A stretch of DNA of 64,000 bases, taken from positions 1,612,001 through 1,676,000 of the forward strand of contig JAGKQI010000096.1 of assembly GCA_018806915.1 (NCBI GenBank). The letters are read 5' to 3'. How positions within the stretch are numbered: the first letter of the stretch is position 1; each line of letters opens with the position of its first letter. Origin of the DNA: Phytophthora colocasiae (taxonomy: Eukaryota > Oomycota > Peronosporomycetes > Peronosporales > Peronosporaceae). Positions 20,658 to 31,973 of this stretch are shown in pieces. Position numbers and translations under genes: made by a program. Under the pieces are notes generated by a model, which saw only the letters and a program-made list of their open reading frames with translations, made no database searches and was not told where the DNA came from.

Positions 20658-22088
20658 CTAATTCCGCTTGCTTCGACCGCGTCCACGTCCTCCACGACCA
20701 CCGCCACGGCCACCTCCACGGCCTCCTTTCACGCGACCAGCGGACTTGTATCGCTTCTCTCCTCCTTCCTCGTCGTCTCCTTCTTCATCATCACGTCCGT
20801 AGCGCCCACGCTTGACACCGGTACCGTTGGCCGCTTGGTCCTTCATCTCGATGGTGGCAATACGCTGCGCCTCATTCACACGCTCCGACATGACCAGCAC
20901 AGTCTCCTCCTCGCACGGGTACGCGTCCAGTTTCGTGCCTAGGAGGTGCTCAATGCGCTGGTAAAGTTCCACATCATACTGCGTCACAAACGAGATAGCT
21001 ACACCTGCGCGGCCAGCACGAGCTGTACGACCGACACGATGAATGTAGTCCTTGCCGTGCGTCGGGATGTCATAGTTGATAACCACATCAACACTCGGGA
21101 TATCCAGACCACGCGACGCCACATCCGTACACACCAGCACGTTTCTAGCCTTGGCTTTGAACTTATTGAGTGCACCAAGACGACTCGGCTGGGGCATTTG
21201 ACCATGGAGACAAATGGCCTGGAAACCCAAATTCCGGAGCATGAGCGTCACCTTCTGTGTTCCATTGCACGTACTGGCAAAGATCAGTACCGACTGGCCA
21301 GCCACTTCATTGAGCACGTAAGCCAAGTAACAGTCCTTGAACTTGGCTGGGATGAACAAGTAGTGCTGCTTCAATGTCTCGGGAGTGGCGAACTTGTGCG
21401 TGATCTCCACTTTCACCGGGTCCTTGAGCGACGCACGCTGCAGTTTCCTCACCTTGGATGTCATCGTGGCACTGAACAGGTACGTATTGCGTTCAGCAGG
21501 CATAAGTTGTACGATCTGGTTAATCTCTTCTTCAAAGTCCATACTGAGCATTCTGTCAGCTTCGTCCAGTACCAAAAACTTCATCGTCCGGAGACTAAAC
21601 CCCTTGGTATTCTCCAAATGGTCCACCAATCGACCGGGGGTGGCAATAACCACATGCGGCTTACGAGCCAAAGCCACCTGTTGCTGCATCATGTCGATTC
21701 CACCCACTACACAGGCGCATTTGAGTCCAATCGAAGCACCTAAAGCTTCAAACTGTTCACCAATCTGATAGGCCAATTCTCTCGTAGGGGCCAACACCAG
21801 AGCGTACAACCGCTGTGGGTTCTGTAGAAGACTCTGTAGAATAGGAATCACAAAAGCTCCTGTCTTTCCTGAGCCTGTTTCAGCCAATCCAATGATGTCT
21901 TTGCCTTCCAAGCCGTGCGGAATGGCTTGCTGTTGAATTTTACTGGGCGCCGACCAGCCCACCGCTTCAATAGCCTCGCAGATGGCCGAGTCTACACCGA
22001 GTTCCGCGAAGGTTTTAGAGCCGCTAAAGCCTTCTCCAGCCTCATTATTGGCGTCGGCAGGGGCCTCGGAAGCTACGGGCTTGGGCAT
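20658..22088 (-). CDS. RRP3: DEAD-box RNA helicase, Rrp3/DDX47 type (476 aa)
   Basis: ATP-dependent RNA helicase of the ribosome-biogenesis type. Motifs in order: Q-motif phenylalanine in KTFAELGVD, motif I AETGSGKT, Ia PTRELA, Ib [39 protein letters not shown]. Core sequence and length fit Rrp3/DDX47, needed for 18S rRNA processing in the nucleolus. The C-terminus is an RGG-rich basic tail ([18 protein letters not shown]), a less usual addition for this family. Single exon. Convergent with Cdh1, with only 60 bases between the stop codons. Confidence 0.92.
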   Translation of the reverse strand: MPKPVASEAPADANNEAGEGFSGSKTFAELGVDSAICEAIEAVGWSAPSKIQQQAIPHGLEGKDIIGLAETGSGKTGAFVIPILQSLLQNPQRLYALVLAPTRELAYQIGEQFEALGASIGLKCACVVGGIDMMQQQVALARKPHVVIATPGRLVDHLENTKGFSLRTMKFLVLDEADRMLSMDFEEEINQIVQLMPAERNTYLFSATMTSKVRKLQRASLKDPVKVEITHKFATPETLKQHYLFIPAKFKDCYLAYVLNEVAGQSVLIFASTCNGTQKVTLMLRNLGFQAICLHGQMPQPSRLGALNKFKAKARNVLVCTDVASRGLDIPSVDVVINYDIPTHGKDYIHRVGRTARAGRAGVAISFVTQYDVELYQRIEHLLGTKLDAYPCEEETVLVMSERVNEAQRIATIEMKDQAANGTGVKRGRYGRDDEEGDDEEGGEKRYKSAGRVKGGRGGGRGGGRGGRGRGRSKRN

Positions 22089-22284
22089 TGACTGGTCAAG
22101 TACTTGGTGGACGTCAGCAATGTTTCAAAGTGACTGGTAATTGGCTGGAGATGGAGAATACAGTGTTTTGATTGGCTAATGCTGAATTTGGTGTATGGAT
22201 ACGTAACGTTGATGTGGAAGACACTAAGTTGTAAGTTGAAGTGGAAACGTTTGTATTTTGCTATACAAATTAGTTAGGCGTCTC

Positions 22285-22821
22285 TTAAGCAATGCTACGC
22301 TGTTGAGAGTATAGTGAGCGATGTAGCTGTTCGTAGTGGTTATGGTAGGCTGGGGTGCCGTGGATGTTGTACAAGCGATGCTTGGATTCCGACATCGGGA
22401 TAGTTCTGTTGGGATTCAACGCCGTTTCGGCATTGGACTGGTTAACCCCATTTGCGTACCATTGTGGTATGCATACAGCAGCTTCCTCTTCTTCATCAAA
22501 GGCTTCAGGACAAGCGGAGAAATCGAATGCGTTGAAGCCGATGTGCATCTCAGTGCCTGCTGATACTGGCCAGATACCATCGTCGAATCCCAATCCACGT
22601 TGTGCTTGGTGCTGTCGCTGGCGCCACTTCGCAGAAACTTTACGAGTTCGTCCACCATCCACGTCCAAACTCTCTCCGTCCCTATTGTCCATTGCATTTG
22701 TTCGATGTCCACGATGGATACATCGGTGGTGAGCACGGAACCTCTCGATTTCTGGTACTTGTTTTCTGAAGTTGGTCTTGCTGACAGTTACGGAAGGTAA
22801 AGAAGAAGAGACGTGAGCCAT
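22285..22821 (-). CDS. Hypothetical protein (about 178 aa)
   Basis: Open from ATG 22821 (MAHVSSSLPSVTVSKTNF). Hydrophilic, with a basic patch (RTRKVSAKWRQRQHQAQRG) that could be a nuclear signal and an acidic FDEEEEAAV stretch. No known domain. It is head-to-tail upstream of the Rrp3 gene on the same strand. The frame continues 43 codons upstream through a hydrophobic stretch without an ATG, so a 5' exon is possible. It may be a real lineage-specific gene. Confidence 0.5.
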   Translation of the reverse strand: MAHVSSSLPSVTVSKTNFRKQVPEIERFRAHHRCIHRGHRTNAMDNRDGESLDVDGGRTRKVSAKWRQRQHQAQRGLGFDDGIWPVSAGTEMHIGFNAFDFSACPEAFDEEEEAAVCIPQWYANGVNQSNAETALNPNRTIPMSESKHRLYNIHGTPAYHNHYEQLHRSLYSQQRSIA

Positions 22822-23387
22822 CGAGGAGCGAAGTAAAACACTTGAGAGCAGCAAGTAAACTTGAGGAATGACAAACAATACCAATGGTAGTTCTGGTGGA
22901 CGAATCTGATCCCAAGATAACCCTGCGGCACATGCCCCCCATGTGGTCAACTCGTATCGTTGATTGGTGCAGTGTCAGCTAATCAGATCCCGCACAGGCA
23001 AAGTGTCAACTTGAGTTCCTTGCGGTACATCTAATGGCTCCAGTTACGAAATTGGTTGATCACTGTCACTGGTTCACCGTGGAACGTCACGTTGTTGCTT
23101 TCGAGTCGGTCGATTAGAGTTTATCTCTTGAGACGTTCAATATCCTCAGTATTTCTGACTTAGCATGAAGCTGAATCTACAAAAAGGCTCCAAGATGGAA
23201 CTGCCTTTCAACCAGAGATCGACATGTAGAGTATGTGTTTAAAAAGTTTACGAAAAGAAATATACACGTAATTGGTTTGAGAAAAGGATCGTTAAACATC
23301 TTTTCCTTTCCCAGATATCGTCGAATTCCTTCCACATTCATTCATCTCCTAAAAGTTGAGGAAGGGCAAACAACAACTGGAGTTGCA
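22822..23387. other. Divergent intergenic region
   Basis: Between the hypothetical gene (minus) and the DUF3160 gene (plus). The DUF3160 frame is open back to 23235 without an ATG before 23388, so part may be 5' leader or exon. Confidence 0.4.
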
Positions 23388-25661
23388 ATGAGTAGTGTGG
23401 GCGCAGTGGAATCATTCGCTGCAGCGATGGAAGGAACAGGAACCAATGTGCAGTGCGAGGACTTAGTGAAGCTGTATCCTCCCCTGTCATCCTTTTCAGA
23501 AAGCAAATCAATCGATTTGGAAAAGTGCAAGTTCTTCGACCTCTTCGATACCGACCCGGCTGAAGCGCGTGCGATAATGGAGAAGAAACGTAAAGATGCT
23601 GAGGCGGAGCACGGGGCAGCGTTTATGTGGGAGATTTCAAATTCCCGAAAGCACCACCCGCTCAAGCAAAACCGTCGATACGACCTCCGCCTTAAGCCAG
23701 AAGAGAAGGAAAGACTGGCAGCAACTGGAGTCATTGCCTGTGAGCGGTTCATGTATCGGAGTTTCGGGAATATCTACTACAATCTGTACTCGGATGATTT
23801 GCCGGTGTTTGTGACGTCGGATTCGATTCTGCACGCGTGGCATCGCAGTTACGACGCGTTTGTGGTGGACTTGGAAGAGAAGTGCTTGTGTCCGACCTTA
23901 CGTACGATATTGGAGTCTAGTCTTTATGTATGTGAAGAGATGACTACGAACTCGACTGAGAAACAAAGTGAAAGAGTCAAAAAGGCTGCCAATGATGTGG
24001 GTAATTATCTTGCAATGGGGCTGAGCTTACTACGAGGTAGAGCGGAGAGGGGGTATGAAAACCTGGAAACCCTGAGGTACACAGTTTTACAGGAGCAAAA
24101 TACCGAGGTGGAGCTGTTTTCGACTCGACGTAATATCGACTTTTCACTGTTTAAACCCCGTGGCCACTACACCAAGTCGGAGTCACTCGAAAATTACTTT
24201 CGAGCCATGATGTGGATTGGAATAGTAAATCTTCATATGGACGATCTTCATCAGCTTCTCTGTGGTGTGATTTTGTTGCACTACCTTCTGGAATCCAAAA
24301 TGTTCGATCGTGTCCTACAGTTTGATTCGTTGTTGTCGTCTCTGGTTGGTTCTGGGGCTGATTCATTGTCGATGAGAGATTTGACGAAGTTTATATCACC
24401 TGCGGCTATGGCCAAGTTGATCGACCCACGTGCTTCTAGTGATCGAGAAAGACTGAAATTGCTGCAGAGCCTTCAGCAGCGGATTATTGAGAAGTCTCCA
24501 GTGTCACAGATTGGTACTAGTTTTGAGTCGTCTGCAGAACAAGAAGGTGAATGTTTAGTCTCGTTGGCGTTGTTCGGTCAGCGTTTTGTCTGGAGTGCAT
24601 TCGTCTTTTCCCGATTGGTTGGTAGCGAAGTTTTGCACGAAGGAGTGATGCAACCGCGACGTGTTCCTAGTGCAGTGGATATTGCCTTTACTCTCTTTGG
24701 AAACAACGAAGCGGGTCAAGAGTTGGTCAATCGCATGGAAATGTCTCCAGATGCGGACGGGTTTGTACCTCACCGTGATGGAATTCCCATTTCCTCAAAT
24801 CTCGTGGCACTACGGAAGGTGATTGATGAGGAATTCACGAAGGAATCGGCTGCCACTGCAAGTGTGAGTACATTGTGGCTTTTGGCTCTTCGAGCTCTTT
24901 CCTTGCCATCTCCGAACAGATCGAGCACGTTTCACAACGGAACTTGGCAGCGTCGTCAAATGAACACACAAATCGCTTCGTTCACTCAGCTACGACACGA
25001 TACTGTGCTGTATGCCCAACAAAGCTCTCTAAGAAAACCGATGTGTGAGTTTCCAGACGGAATGGTTGACCCGTATCCGGAGTTTTGGCGCCGAATGCGC
25101 GAAATGGCGCTAAGAATGAACGATATCGAGGATGACGCGCAGACTTTACGCGATTTTCACAGCAAATCGAACTTTGATGAGTTCGCGTCAACGATGAAGA
25201 CGCTAGAAGACATCTCTGTGCTTCAAACCTCTGGAAAGAAACTGAACGAAGATCAAGTGACGTTTATGCAGTCGATAATTGAGAAACATCTTGGAAGTGG
25301 ATCACCAACGTACACAGGATGGTACCCGAGCCTGTTTTACGGGGAAAAAAGGAAATCGTGCACGAGGGACGTGTTGGTGGTAGATGTCCACACTGATTAT
25401 ATTGACTCTGGGCATGTGCTGCATCTGGGTGTAGGCGACCCGGTCATTGGGTTCTTTATCGTGAATGAGGTGATGTATGCCGGTCCGCTATTCAGCAGCT
25501 ACGAGTTCACAACGCCGCTTGGCCAACGCATGACCGACGAGGAATTTGAGGAGGAAATGCCGTGGATAGAAACTCCAGAGTGGGCTCTGCAGTCATTCCT
25601 CTGTCGCGGCGAATATGGAGAAAGCTCAGATGTAGATGGGAATGAAAGTATGGACACGTAG
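23388..25661 (+). CDS. DUF3160-type protein (757 aa)
   Basis: Large soluble protein with features of the DUF3160 family: an early FVTSDSILHAWHRSYDAF block (residues about 140-160), a long helical middle, and a C-terminal segment with VVDVHTDYIDSGHVLHLGVG and YEFTTPLGQRMTDEEFEEE. DUF3160 proteins are mostly prokaryotic and their function is unknown; I give the name from remembered family patterns, not from a search. Conserved His residues (LHAWH, DVHTD) could bind metal, which is an inference. Single exon, start at the first ATG (23388), no signal peptide. Its presence in an oomycete may reflect transfer. Confidence 0.75.
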   Translation: MSSVGAVESFAAAMEGTGTNVQCEDLVKLYPPLSSFSESKSIDLEKCKFFDLFDTDPAEARAIMEKKRKDAEAEHGAAFMWEISNSRKHHPLKQNRRYDLRLKPEEKERLAATGVIACERFMYRSFGNIYYNLYSDDLPVFVTSDSILHAWHRSYDAFVVDLEEKCLCPTLRTILESSLYVCEEMTTNSTEKQSERVKKAANDVGNYLAMGLSLLRGRAERGYENLETLRYTVLQEQNTEVELFSTRRNIDFSLFKPRGHYTKSESLENYFRAMMWIGIVNLHMDDLHQLLCGVILLHYLLESKMFDRVLQFDSLLSSLVGSGADSLSMRDLTKFISPAAMAKLIDPRASSDRERLKLLQSLQQRIIEKSPVSQIGTSFESSAEQEGECLVSLALFGQRFVWSAFVFSRLVGSEVLHEGVMQPRRVPSAVDIAFTLFGNNEAGQELVNRMEMSPDADGFVPHRDGIPISSNLVALRKVIDEEFTKESAATASVSTLWLLALRALSLPSPNRSSTFHNGTWQRRQMNTQIASFTQLRHDTVLYAQQSSLRKPMCEFPDGMVDPYPEFWRRMREMALRMNDIEDDAQTLRDFHSKSNFDEFASTMKTLEDISVLQTSGKKLNEDQVTFMQSIIEKHLGSGSPTYTGWYPSLFYGEKRKSCTRDVLVVDVHTDYIDSGHVLHLGVGDPVIGFFIVNEVMYAGPLFSSYEFTTPLGQRMTDEEFEEEMPWIETPEWALQSFLCRGEYGESSDVDGNESMDT

Positions 25662-25857
25662 AACGGTGACCGATGATAAGAAGGACGCAAAACGCAGCAC
25701 TCGGATTCAGGTTTTGAGAAGGCAACGAATATCAACGGAGTATGACTTCGATTTTGTTGTAAAACTTCACAATGAACACTTTTTATTGAAATAATCGAGG
25801 AGGGTTTTGTGCTCTGCCATACTTTGGATTGCCTGGCAGAGATTTCCCTTCAACTCC

Positions 25858-27089
25858 TTAAGCAACCTGGAAATTGGACTCACTGGCAGCGAGAATATCG
25901 CGTACGGAAGCGATTGTGTACTCCACGTCATCAGAAGTTACGTGTAAGTTGGTGACTGCGCGAATCTCTTCACCTCTCCAGTATCCGCCAAAAACAATAC
26001 CCTTCTCCTCCGCCACCTTCTTCACAAGTGCAGGGGTGTCCATCTTGAAGTCCGACGACACCTTGAAGAACAGCATGTTGGTATCCACACTGTCCACGTC
26101 GATCTCAATGCCTGGAATTGTCGACAGACCATGTGCAAGTGTCTTGGCGTTCTCGTGATCCTCCGCAAGGCGGTCGAATTGGTGCTCTAGTGCGTACAGA
26201 GCTCCAGCAGCTACAATACCCGACTGACGAAGACCACCACCGAGCGATTTACGTAGCCGGTTGGCACGGTGGATGAATTCCTCGGGACCAGCGAGGATGG
26301 AGCCCATAGGGGCACCCAGACCTTTGCTAAGGCAGAAAGAAACAGTGTCGGCGCCCTTCACCAGGTCTTCGAAAGCTACACCCGAGGCAACACTGGCATT
26401 GGCAAGACGTGCACCATCCACGTGAAGACTCAAATTGTGTTCCTTGCAGAACTGCTCCACGTCTCGAATGTACGAGAGAGGAAGTACTCGTCCACCACAA
26501 GTGTTGTGTGTGTTTTCGATCTCCACTAGTGAAGTCCGCGGGTAGTGGATGTCGTCGGCGCGAACGGCGCGAGCCATATCACTGAGCTTAAGTGTACCGT
26601 CAGGTTGATTGGGTAGAGTGGCTAAACTGACACCCATGTACGCTGCAGTTCAAATTACCAGTCAGATTATTTGTCTTTTTGCAAAAACGAATGTAAATAA
26701 AGACTCACCACTGGCACCAGCACCCTCGTATGTGAAGATGTGCGACTTGTTGCCACAAATGACCTCGTCGCCACGCTGGCAATGTGTTCCAATAGCGATC
26801 AAGTTGGACATTGTTCCCCTGAAGAGTCATGAGAGACGAGACGAGGCGGTCAGTGAGGGGATGGACAAACTTCAGAAATGAAACCAAGCAGCATTACGTA
26901 CGAGGGCACGAACATGGCGTCCTCCTTGCCGAGCATACTGGCGACCACCTTTTGGAGCTGTTTGACTGTGGGGTCCAATCCGTAGACGTCGTCGCCCACC
27001 TTGGCAGCAGCCATAGCCTTACGCATGCCTGGCGTCGGACACGTGATGGTGTCTGACATGAAGTTAATTACGCGGCGCGGAGCAGTCAT
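25858..27089 (-). CDS. L-threonine aldolase, PLP-dependent, copy 1 (3 exons, 360 aa)
   Basis: Cleaves L-threonine or allo-threonine to glycine and acetaldehyde. Exons on the minus strand are 27089-26902, 26818-26709 and 26642-25858. The beta-eliminating-lyase fold is clear: [18 protein letters not shown] at the N-terminus, [38 protein letters not shown] with the PLP-contacting Asp, and the PLP lysine in [13 protein letters not shown]. The C-terminal domain ends ASESNFQVA. Copy 2 lies 570 bases downstream in the same orientation with both introns at identical positions, so the pair arose by tandem duplication. No transit peptide was seen from this start; an in-frame 26-codon upstream extension exists. 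Confidence 0.93.
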
Positions 27090-27658
27090 GGTTTTGATGT
27101 GGTCTGGAGTCGGCAGAAGTGAAAATGGAGCGACGGAAATGCCGACGGACGGGTGGCTGCACGCCACGACTGCGCGAGGCTGTTGCTACGAGGATTTATG
27201 CACAAGTGGCGGCGGAATTAGCATGCAGAGTTGCGCTGGTCGCAGCGACATGACGCTGAGGCCAAGCACCAGTAAGGGTAAAAGACCGGCCGAAACAGCG
27301 TAGACAGTCGAAAAACACGATAAAAGCGGCTTTACAGCTTTGAATTCGCATACAAGCGGCAAGAGAGATGGCACTTACAGATTTTTTGTTATCTCATTTT
27401 CACACATTCGACATACAAAACTCAAGACAGAATGTTCGTGTGGTGGACTACGTCGTGATCAATAGCCGGAACAGGGAGAACGTTCATGTGGTGCTGCTTG
27501 GGTCAAAAGAAACACTTGTGGCTCTCGGAGTGAGATACTTTTACATTTACTGAAGCACTCACTGCACTTGGCGCGTCGCAGGGAGGCAGGCCACATCCAA
27601 TCAAGTCCGAAGCCTCCGGTCCGTCACTTTCGTCATCAACGCGTACGCAGCATCAAGT

Positions 27659-28857
27659 TTAGCTCAATAGCGATCGGATTGACAACACGGCGTAGTCGAC
27701 GTCTTCACTGGAAATGTGCAAGTTGGTCACGACACGCACGCGGTTTCTATCAGCGTAAGCTCCGGCCAACACGCCCTTCTCCGCTTCCAGCTTCTGCACA
27801 AGTGTCGGTGCGTCCAACTTGGCGTCGGGTGTCAGAGTGAAGAAGATGATGTTGGTGTCGACGGTGTCCGGGTCGATCACGACGCCTGGGATACTAGAGA
27901 TGCCGTGAGCCAGTGCCTGCGCATTAGTGTGATCTTCAACAAGGCGGTCGAACTGGTTCTCGAGCGCGTACAGTCCTGCAGAAGCGATGATACCGGCTTG
28001 ACGCATGCCACCACCGAGAGATTTTTGCAGCCGTTTAGCACGATAGATGAACTCTTCCGATCCGGCAAGGATGGAGCCGACCGGTGCACCCAAACCTTTG
28101 CTTAGACAGAGGGAGACTGAGTCGGCACCACGCACTAGTTCGTCCATTGGGATTCCAGAGGCCACGCTGGCATTGGCCAGACGAGCGCCGTCGACGTGGA
28201 GAAGGAGATTGCGCTCGTGACAGAACTGCTCGACCTCGCGGATGTACGACAGCGGTAAGATCCGACCACCACAGGAGTTCTGCGTGTTCTCGATCTCAAC
28301 GAGCCTCGTGCGCGGGTAGTGCGGATCATCGTCACGAATGGCGTTATGGATATCTTTGATGTCGAGTGTTCCGTCTTGTTGGTTGGGCACCGTGTGCAGA
28401 CTCACTCCCATGTACGCTGAAGAGATCATAGAAAATCAGTTCAAGTTCATAGTTCATAAGCGGATATCTGCTGGATCTACTGTACTCACCGCTTGCACCT
28501 CCACCTTCGTACACGAAAATGTGGGATTTATCTCCGCAAATGACTTCATCCCCTCGGTTGCAGTGCGTGCCGATAGCGATGAGGTTTGACATTGTACCAC
28601 TACAAAAACATACACAACGTTAGAGACAAGATCCACTTGTGTTGAATTGGCAAAGGTTTTCCGTACGAAGGCACATAAAGCGCTGCAGCCTTGCCAAGGC
28701 GTTCAGCTGCCACCTTCTCGAGCAGATTCACGGACGGGTCAGCGCCGAACACAGCGTCCCCCACTTTCGCAGTCGCGATCGCCTGGCGCATGGCGGCGTT
28801 GGGGCATGTGACCGTGTCGGACAGGAAGTTCACGACAGCTCGGGACATCTTGGTCAT
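27659..28857 (-). CDS. L-threonine aldolase, PLP-dependent, copy 2 (3 exons, 352 aa)
   Basis: Exons 28857-28667, 28599-28490 and 28416-27659 on the minus strand, with the same intron positions and phases as copy 1. The motifs match: [41 protein letters not shown] with the PLP lysine. It differs from copy 1 in the C-terminal domain (for example GAYADRNRVRVVTNLH) and ends SLLS without the final tail. Start can be ATG 28857 (MTK) or 28848 (MSRAVVN). The divergence suggests an old duplication, possibly with different substrate preference. Confidence 0.93.
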
Positions 28858-29378
28858 GGTTTCGTGCTACGTTTGACTTGATTTGGTTATGACTGAAGCC
28901 GTGTCGAACGGATCTGCTGCACCTCACGTTTGCGTGTACGCCGGGTAAACGAGGTCTGAGGAGACTGTTTACGTCTCAAGTTACTGCCATTAGATTACCT
29001 GCTGCAGCGCTAGCAGTGCCGGTGGTTGTACATGGCGAGCTCTTGTTGTTGTGTTCACTGAGTAAGATGGTATATTTTCTAAGAAGAACGCTGCCTTATA
29101 ATACACGCTAGCAAAATGGTCACCAAGTATCCAAATATCCCGGCTCGCAGCGCCCACAGACAAGGGGCAGCGGCGGGCAAGGCTTGTGAGGGCACCTGAC
29201 GTTACTTGTACATCGAAGGAAGCTTTCTCCCGACTCTCCGCGCTACGAAAAATAGAGGAACTCCACGGGTCCTGTCCGTCTGCAAAAGACACTAGGGCCG
29301 ACGTCACGACACGCTCGCTCTTTGCTCCAAGTCTTCTAATGGCGGACAACTGCTTGCCATCTTCGTGCCGCCCGTAAT
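28858..29378. other. Intergenic region
   Basis: Between threonine aldolase copy 2 and the end of the Ded1-type gene. A minus-strand frame at 29349-28990 shows no domain and probably lies in untranslated sequence. Confidence 0.4.
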
Positions 29379-31471
29379 TTACCAGGCGCTGTTGTCTTCG
29401 CTAAAGCCTCCGCCACGGGAGCCACCGCTGCGGCTACCGCCGCCGTAGCCGCCGCCGCCGCCACCGTAGCCACCGCCGTAGCCACCACCACCATAGCCAC
29501 CACCTCCGTAGCCACCGTTTCCGCCACGGCTACCGCCGCCGCCGCCGCCACGCTCTTCGTTACGGTAATCCCTAGCACCGAAACGAGAGCTTCCACGGCC
29601 ACCACGACCGCCGCGACCTCCGCTGCGACCTCCGCCACGGTAACCACTGTTGGCCATCTGGTCCAGGAAGGCTGGGACCTCCTGGCCGTTCTCCGCCATC
29701 AGCTCGTACATTTCACGGGCGATGTTGCGGTTCTTCTCGTTCATCATCGAGAGAGCGTAACCGACGTTACCCACACGACCGGTACGACCGATACGGTGGA
29801 CGTAGTCGTCAATGTTGTTGGGCAGGTCGAAGTTAATAACCTGAGTCACACCGTCGATATCAAGACCACGGGCAGCCACATCCGTAGCCACCAGCACGGG
29901 CGTACGGCCTGACTTGAAGCTAGCAAGAGCCTGCTCACGCTCACGCTGCGAGCGGTCACCGTGGATCGATGTGGCAGGGAAACCTTCACGGCACAGCATG
30001 TCCTCCAGAAAATCAGCACCACGCTTGGTCTCAACGAACACCAAAATCAAACCGTCCTGCACCTGGTTCAGGAAACGCACAAGGTAGTCCTCCTTGTCGT
30101 ACTGCTCAATGTACTCAACCGTCTGCTTCACATCCTTCGAGGCCGAACCCACACGGCCAACCGTCAAGAAAATGTAGTCGCGCAGGAAGTCAGACGCAAG
30201 TCGCTGGATCTCACGCGGGAACGTAGCACTGAACATGAACGTCTGGCGCTCACGGGGCATGTCCTCCTGCTCGACAATGCGGCGAATCGCGGGCTCGAAA
30301 CCCATATCCAGCATGCGATCAGCCTCGTCCAAAATCAGGAAGCGGATGCATGACATCGAGATGCGGCCACGCTCCATCAGGTCAATAAGACGACCGGGGG
30401 TGGCAACCAGCAGATCGCAACCACGCTCCAGCTCACGCAGCTGACGCCCAACCTCAGCGCCACCGTAAATGACCACTGGGGCAATACCAGTGCAGTAGCA
30501 GAACTTCTTAGCTTCATCGTGGATCTGCGACGCCAGCTCACGCGTAGGCGACAGGATAAGAGCCGACGGGAAAATCTTGCGGGAGCGGCCGTGGCCAACA
30601 TCAGGCGGGGGCGTGCCGCCCACACGCAGCATAGCAGCAAGTGTGGGGAACAGGAAACCGCCAGTCTTACCAGAACCCGTCTGGGCACAGGCCATCATAT
30701 CACGGCCTTCCAGACCGATCGGGATCGAGTACTTCTGAACAGGAGTAGGTTTGCTGTACTTGCACAGCTCCAAGTTACGAATGACCTCAGGGCCAAGCTG
30801 TTCCTCCGAGAATTCCGTGACGGGCTCAGGCACGTTCTCACCACTGGTCTCCACTGGAATGTCATCGTACTTGTCGAAATTAATTCCGGATGACTTAGCA
30901 TCACCGAAAAGCTCACGTTCCAGACGTTCATTGGGACGGGTATCACCGTGGTAACCCATCTCATTGACGCGCGGGGCGCCGCCACGGCTGTAGCCGCCAC
31001 CGCCACCTCCATAGCCACCGCGACGGTCGTCACCGCCATATCCTCCACGACGGTCGTCACGGCGGTCCGACTCAAACCCAGACCAGCGCGAGTTCGTGGC
31101 ACGGGGCGGTCCATCACCACGCTCACGGGAGCCTCCGCGAGATCCGTAGCCGCGTTCACGCGAGTCACCACGACGGTCGTAGCCACCGCCTCCGTAGCCG
31201 CCGCGACGGTCTTCAAAGCCTCCACGGCGATCGTCTCCACCGCGGTCTCCACCGCCTCCGCGCATATGAGGCGGTACGTATGCAGGTCTTCCTGTAAAGT
31301 GAATAATATAACAATTATACGCCACGTCAGTGAGAATTTTTTTTAAAACCGATATAACATGAAGAATAACACCCACTAAGCCACAACTACACCATGAGTA
31401 GAAAGCCAGGTAGTAGTGGCTAGAGGATACCGGTGTTGAAATCGGTAAGAGAACGCACCTCCGTCCGCCAT
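29379..31471 (-). CDS. DED1: DEAD-box RNA helicase, Ded1/DDX3 type (2 exons, 641 aa)
   Basis: Translation-initiation helicase. Exon 1 is only 13 bases (31471-31459, MADG plus one base), followed by a 167-base intron and exon 2 at 31291-29379, giving [17 protein letters not shown], the usual Ded1 N-terminus. The N-terminal RGG/DRR-rich part (to about 155) precedes Q-motif, [36 protein letters not shown] and HRIGRTGR. The C-terminal tail is RGG/GGYGG rich and ends DNSAW, close to the conserved SxWW-like end that contacts eIF4E/eIF4G partners. The tiny first exon with an intron directly behind the start is worth noting. Confidence 0.94.
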
Positions 31472-31917
31472 ATTTGTTGCTCCTTTTTCTTCTTCTTCTT
31501 CTTGGGGCTTCTTGCTCTCAAAGGCAAATGGGGGGTCGCTAGAGCCTGCACGCCATTCAATTGGGTAGGTGGCAGAGCCCCCCTGATGGGGACGAGTATG
31601 GTACATATGGTGACACAAGCAAACACTGCGACATGTATATTAAGAATTTGTATGTTGCATGGATTGTACTGGATGATGCCACACAACTTTCGCTGCGGTA
31701 TTTTGGCCAATCCACATGGAATTTAAATCAGACAACTGTGATTGGCAAAAAATCTCCCGGTTTTTTTTACAGCTAAAGACCATGCTGTCTACAATTGGAC
31801 ACTATTCCGTGGGTGTTCCTAGCCGCCATGCAATGTCTTCCGATACATGTGCACTTGAGATGCAGCAAATGAAACCACCTGCATCTATCAATAGTTTTTC
31901 GTCCACATAGCTTCGAC
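31472..31917. other. Divergent intergenic region
   Basis: Between DED1 (minus) and the LRR gene (plus). A CTT-rich run sits just upstream of the DED1 start. No gene was seen. Confidence 0.4.
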
Positions 31918-31936
31918 TGCTCCATTTTCAAGTTGA
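31918..31936 (+). promoter_or_regulatory. Possible Inr/FPR core promoter of the LRR gene
   Basis: TGCTCCATTTTCAAGTTGA resembles the oomycete Inr+FPR core with one extra base in the initiator. It lies about 40 bases before the ATG at 31974. Confidence 0.4.
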
Positions 31937-31973
31937 AGTGTTCCGGTTCAAAAGCTCTTGTTGAAGTGGAACC

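Noticed and set aside
28990..29349. Minus-strand 119-codon frame between threonine aldolase copy 2 and DED1
   Set aside because: No recognisable fold and no core promoter; more likely untranslated sequence.
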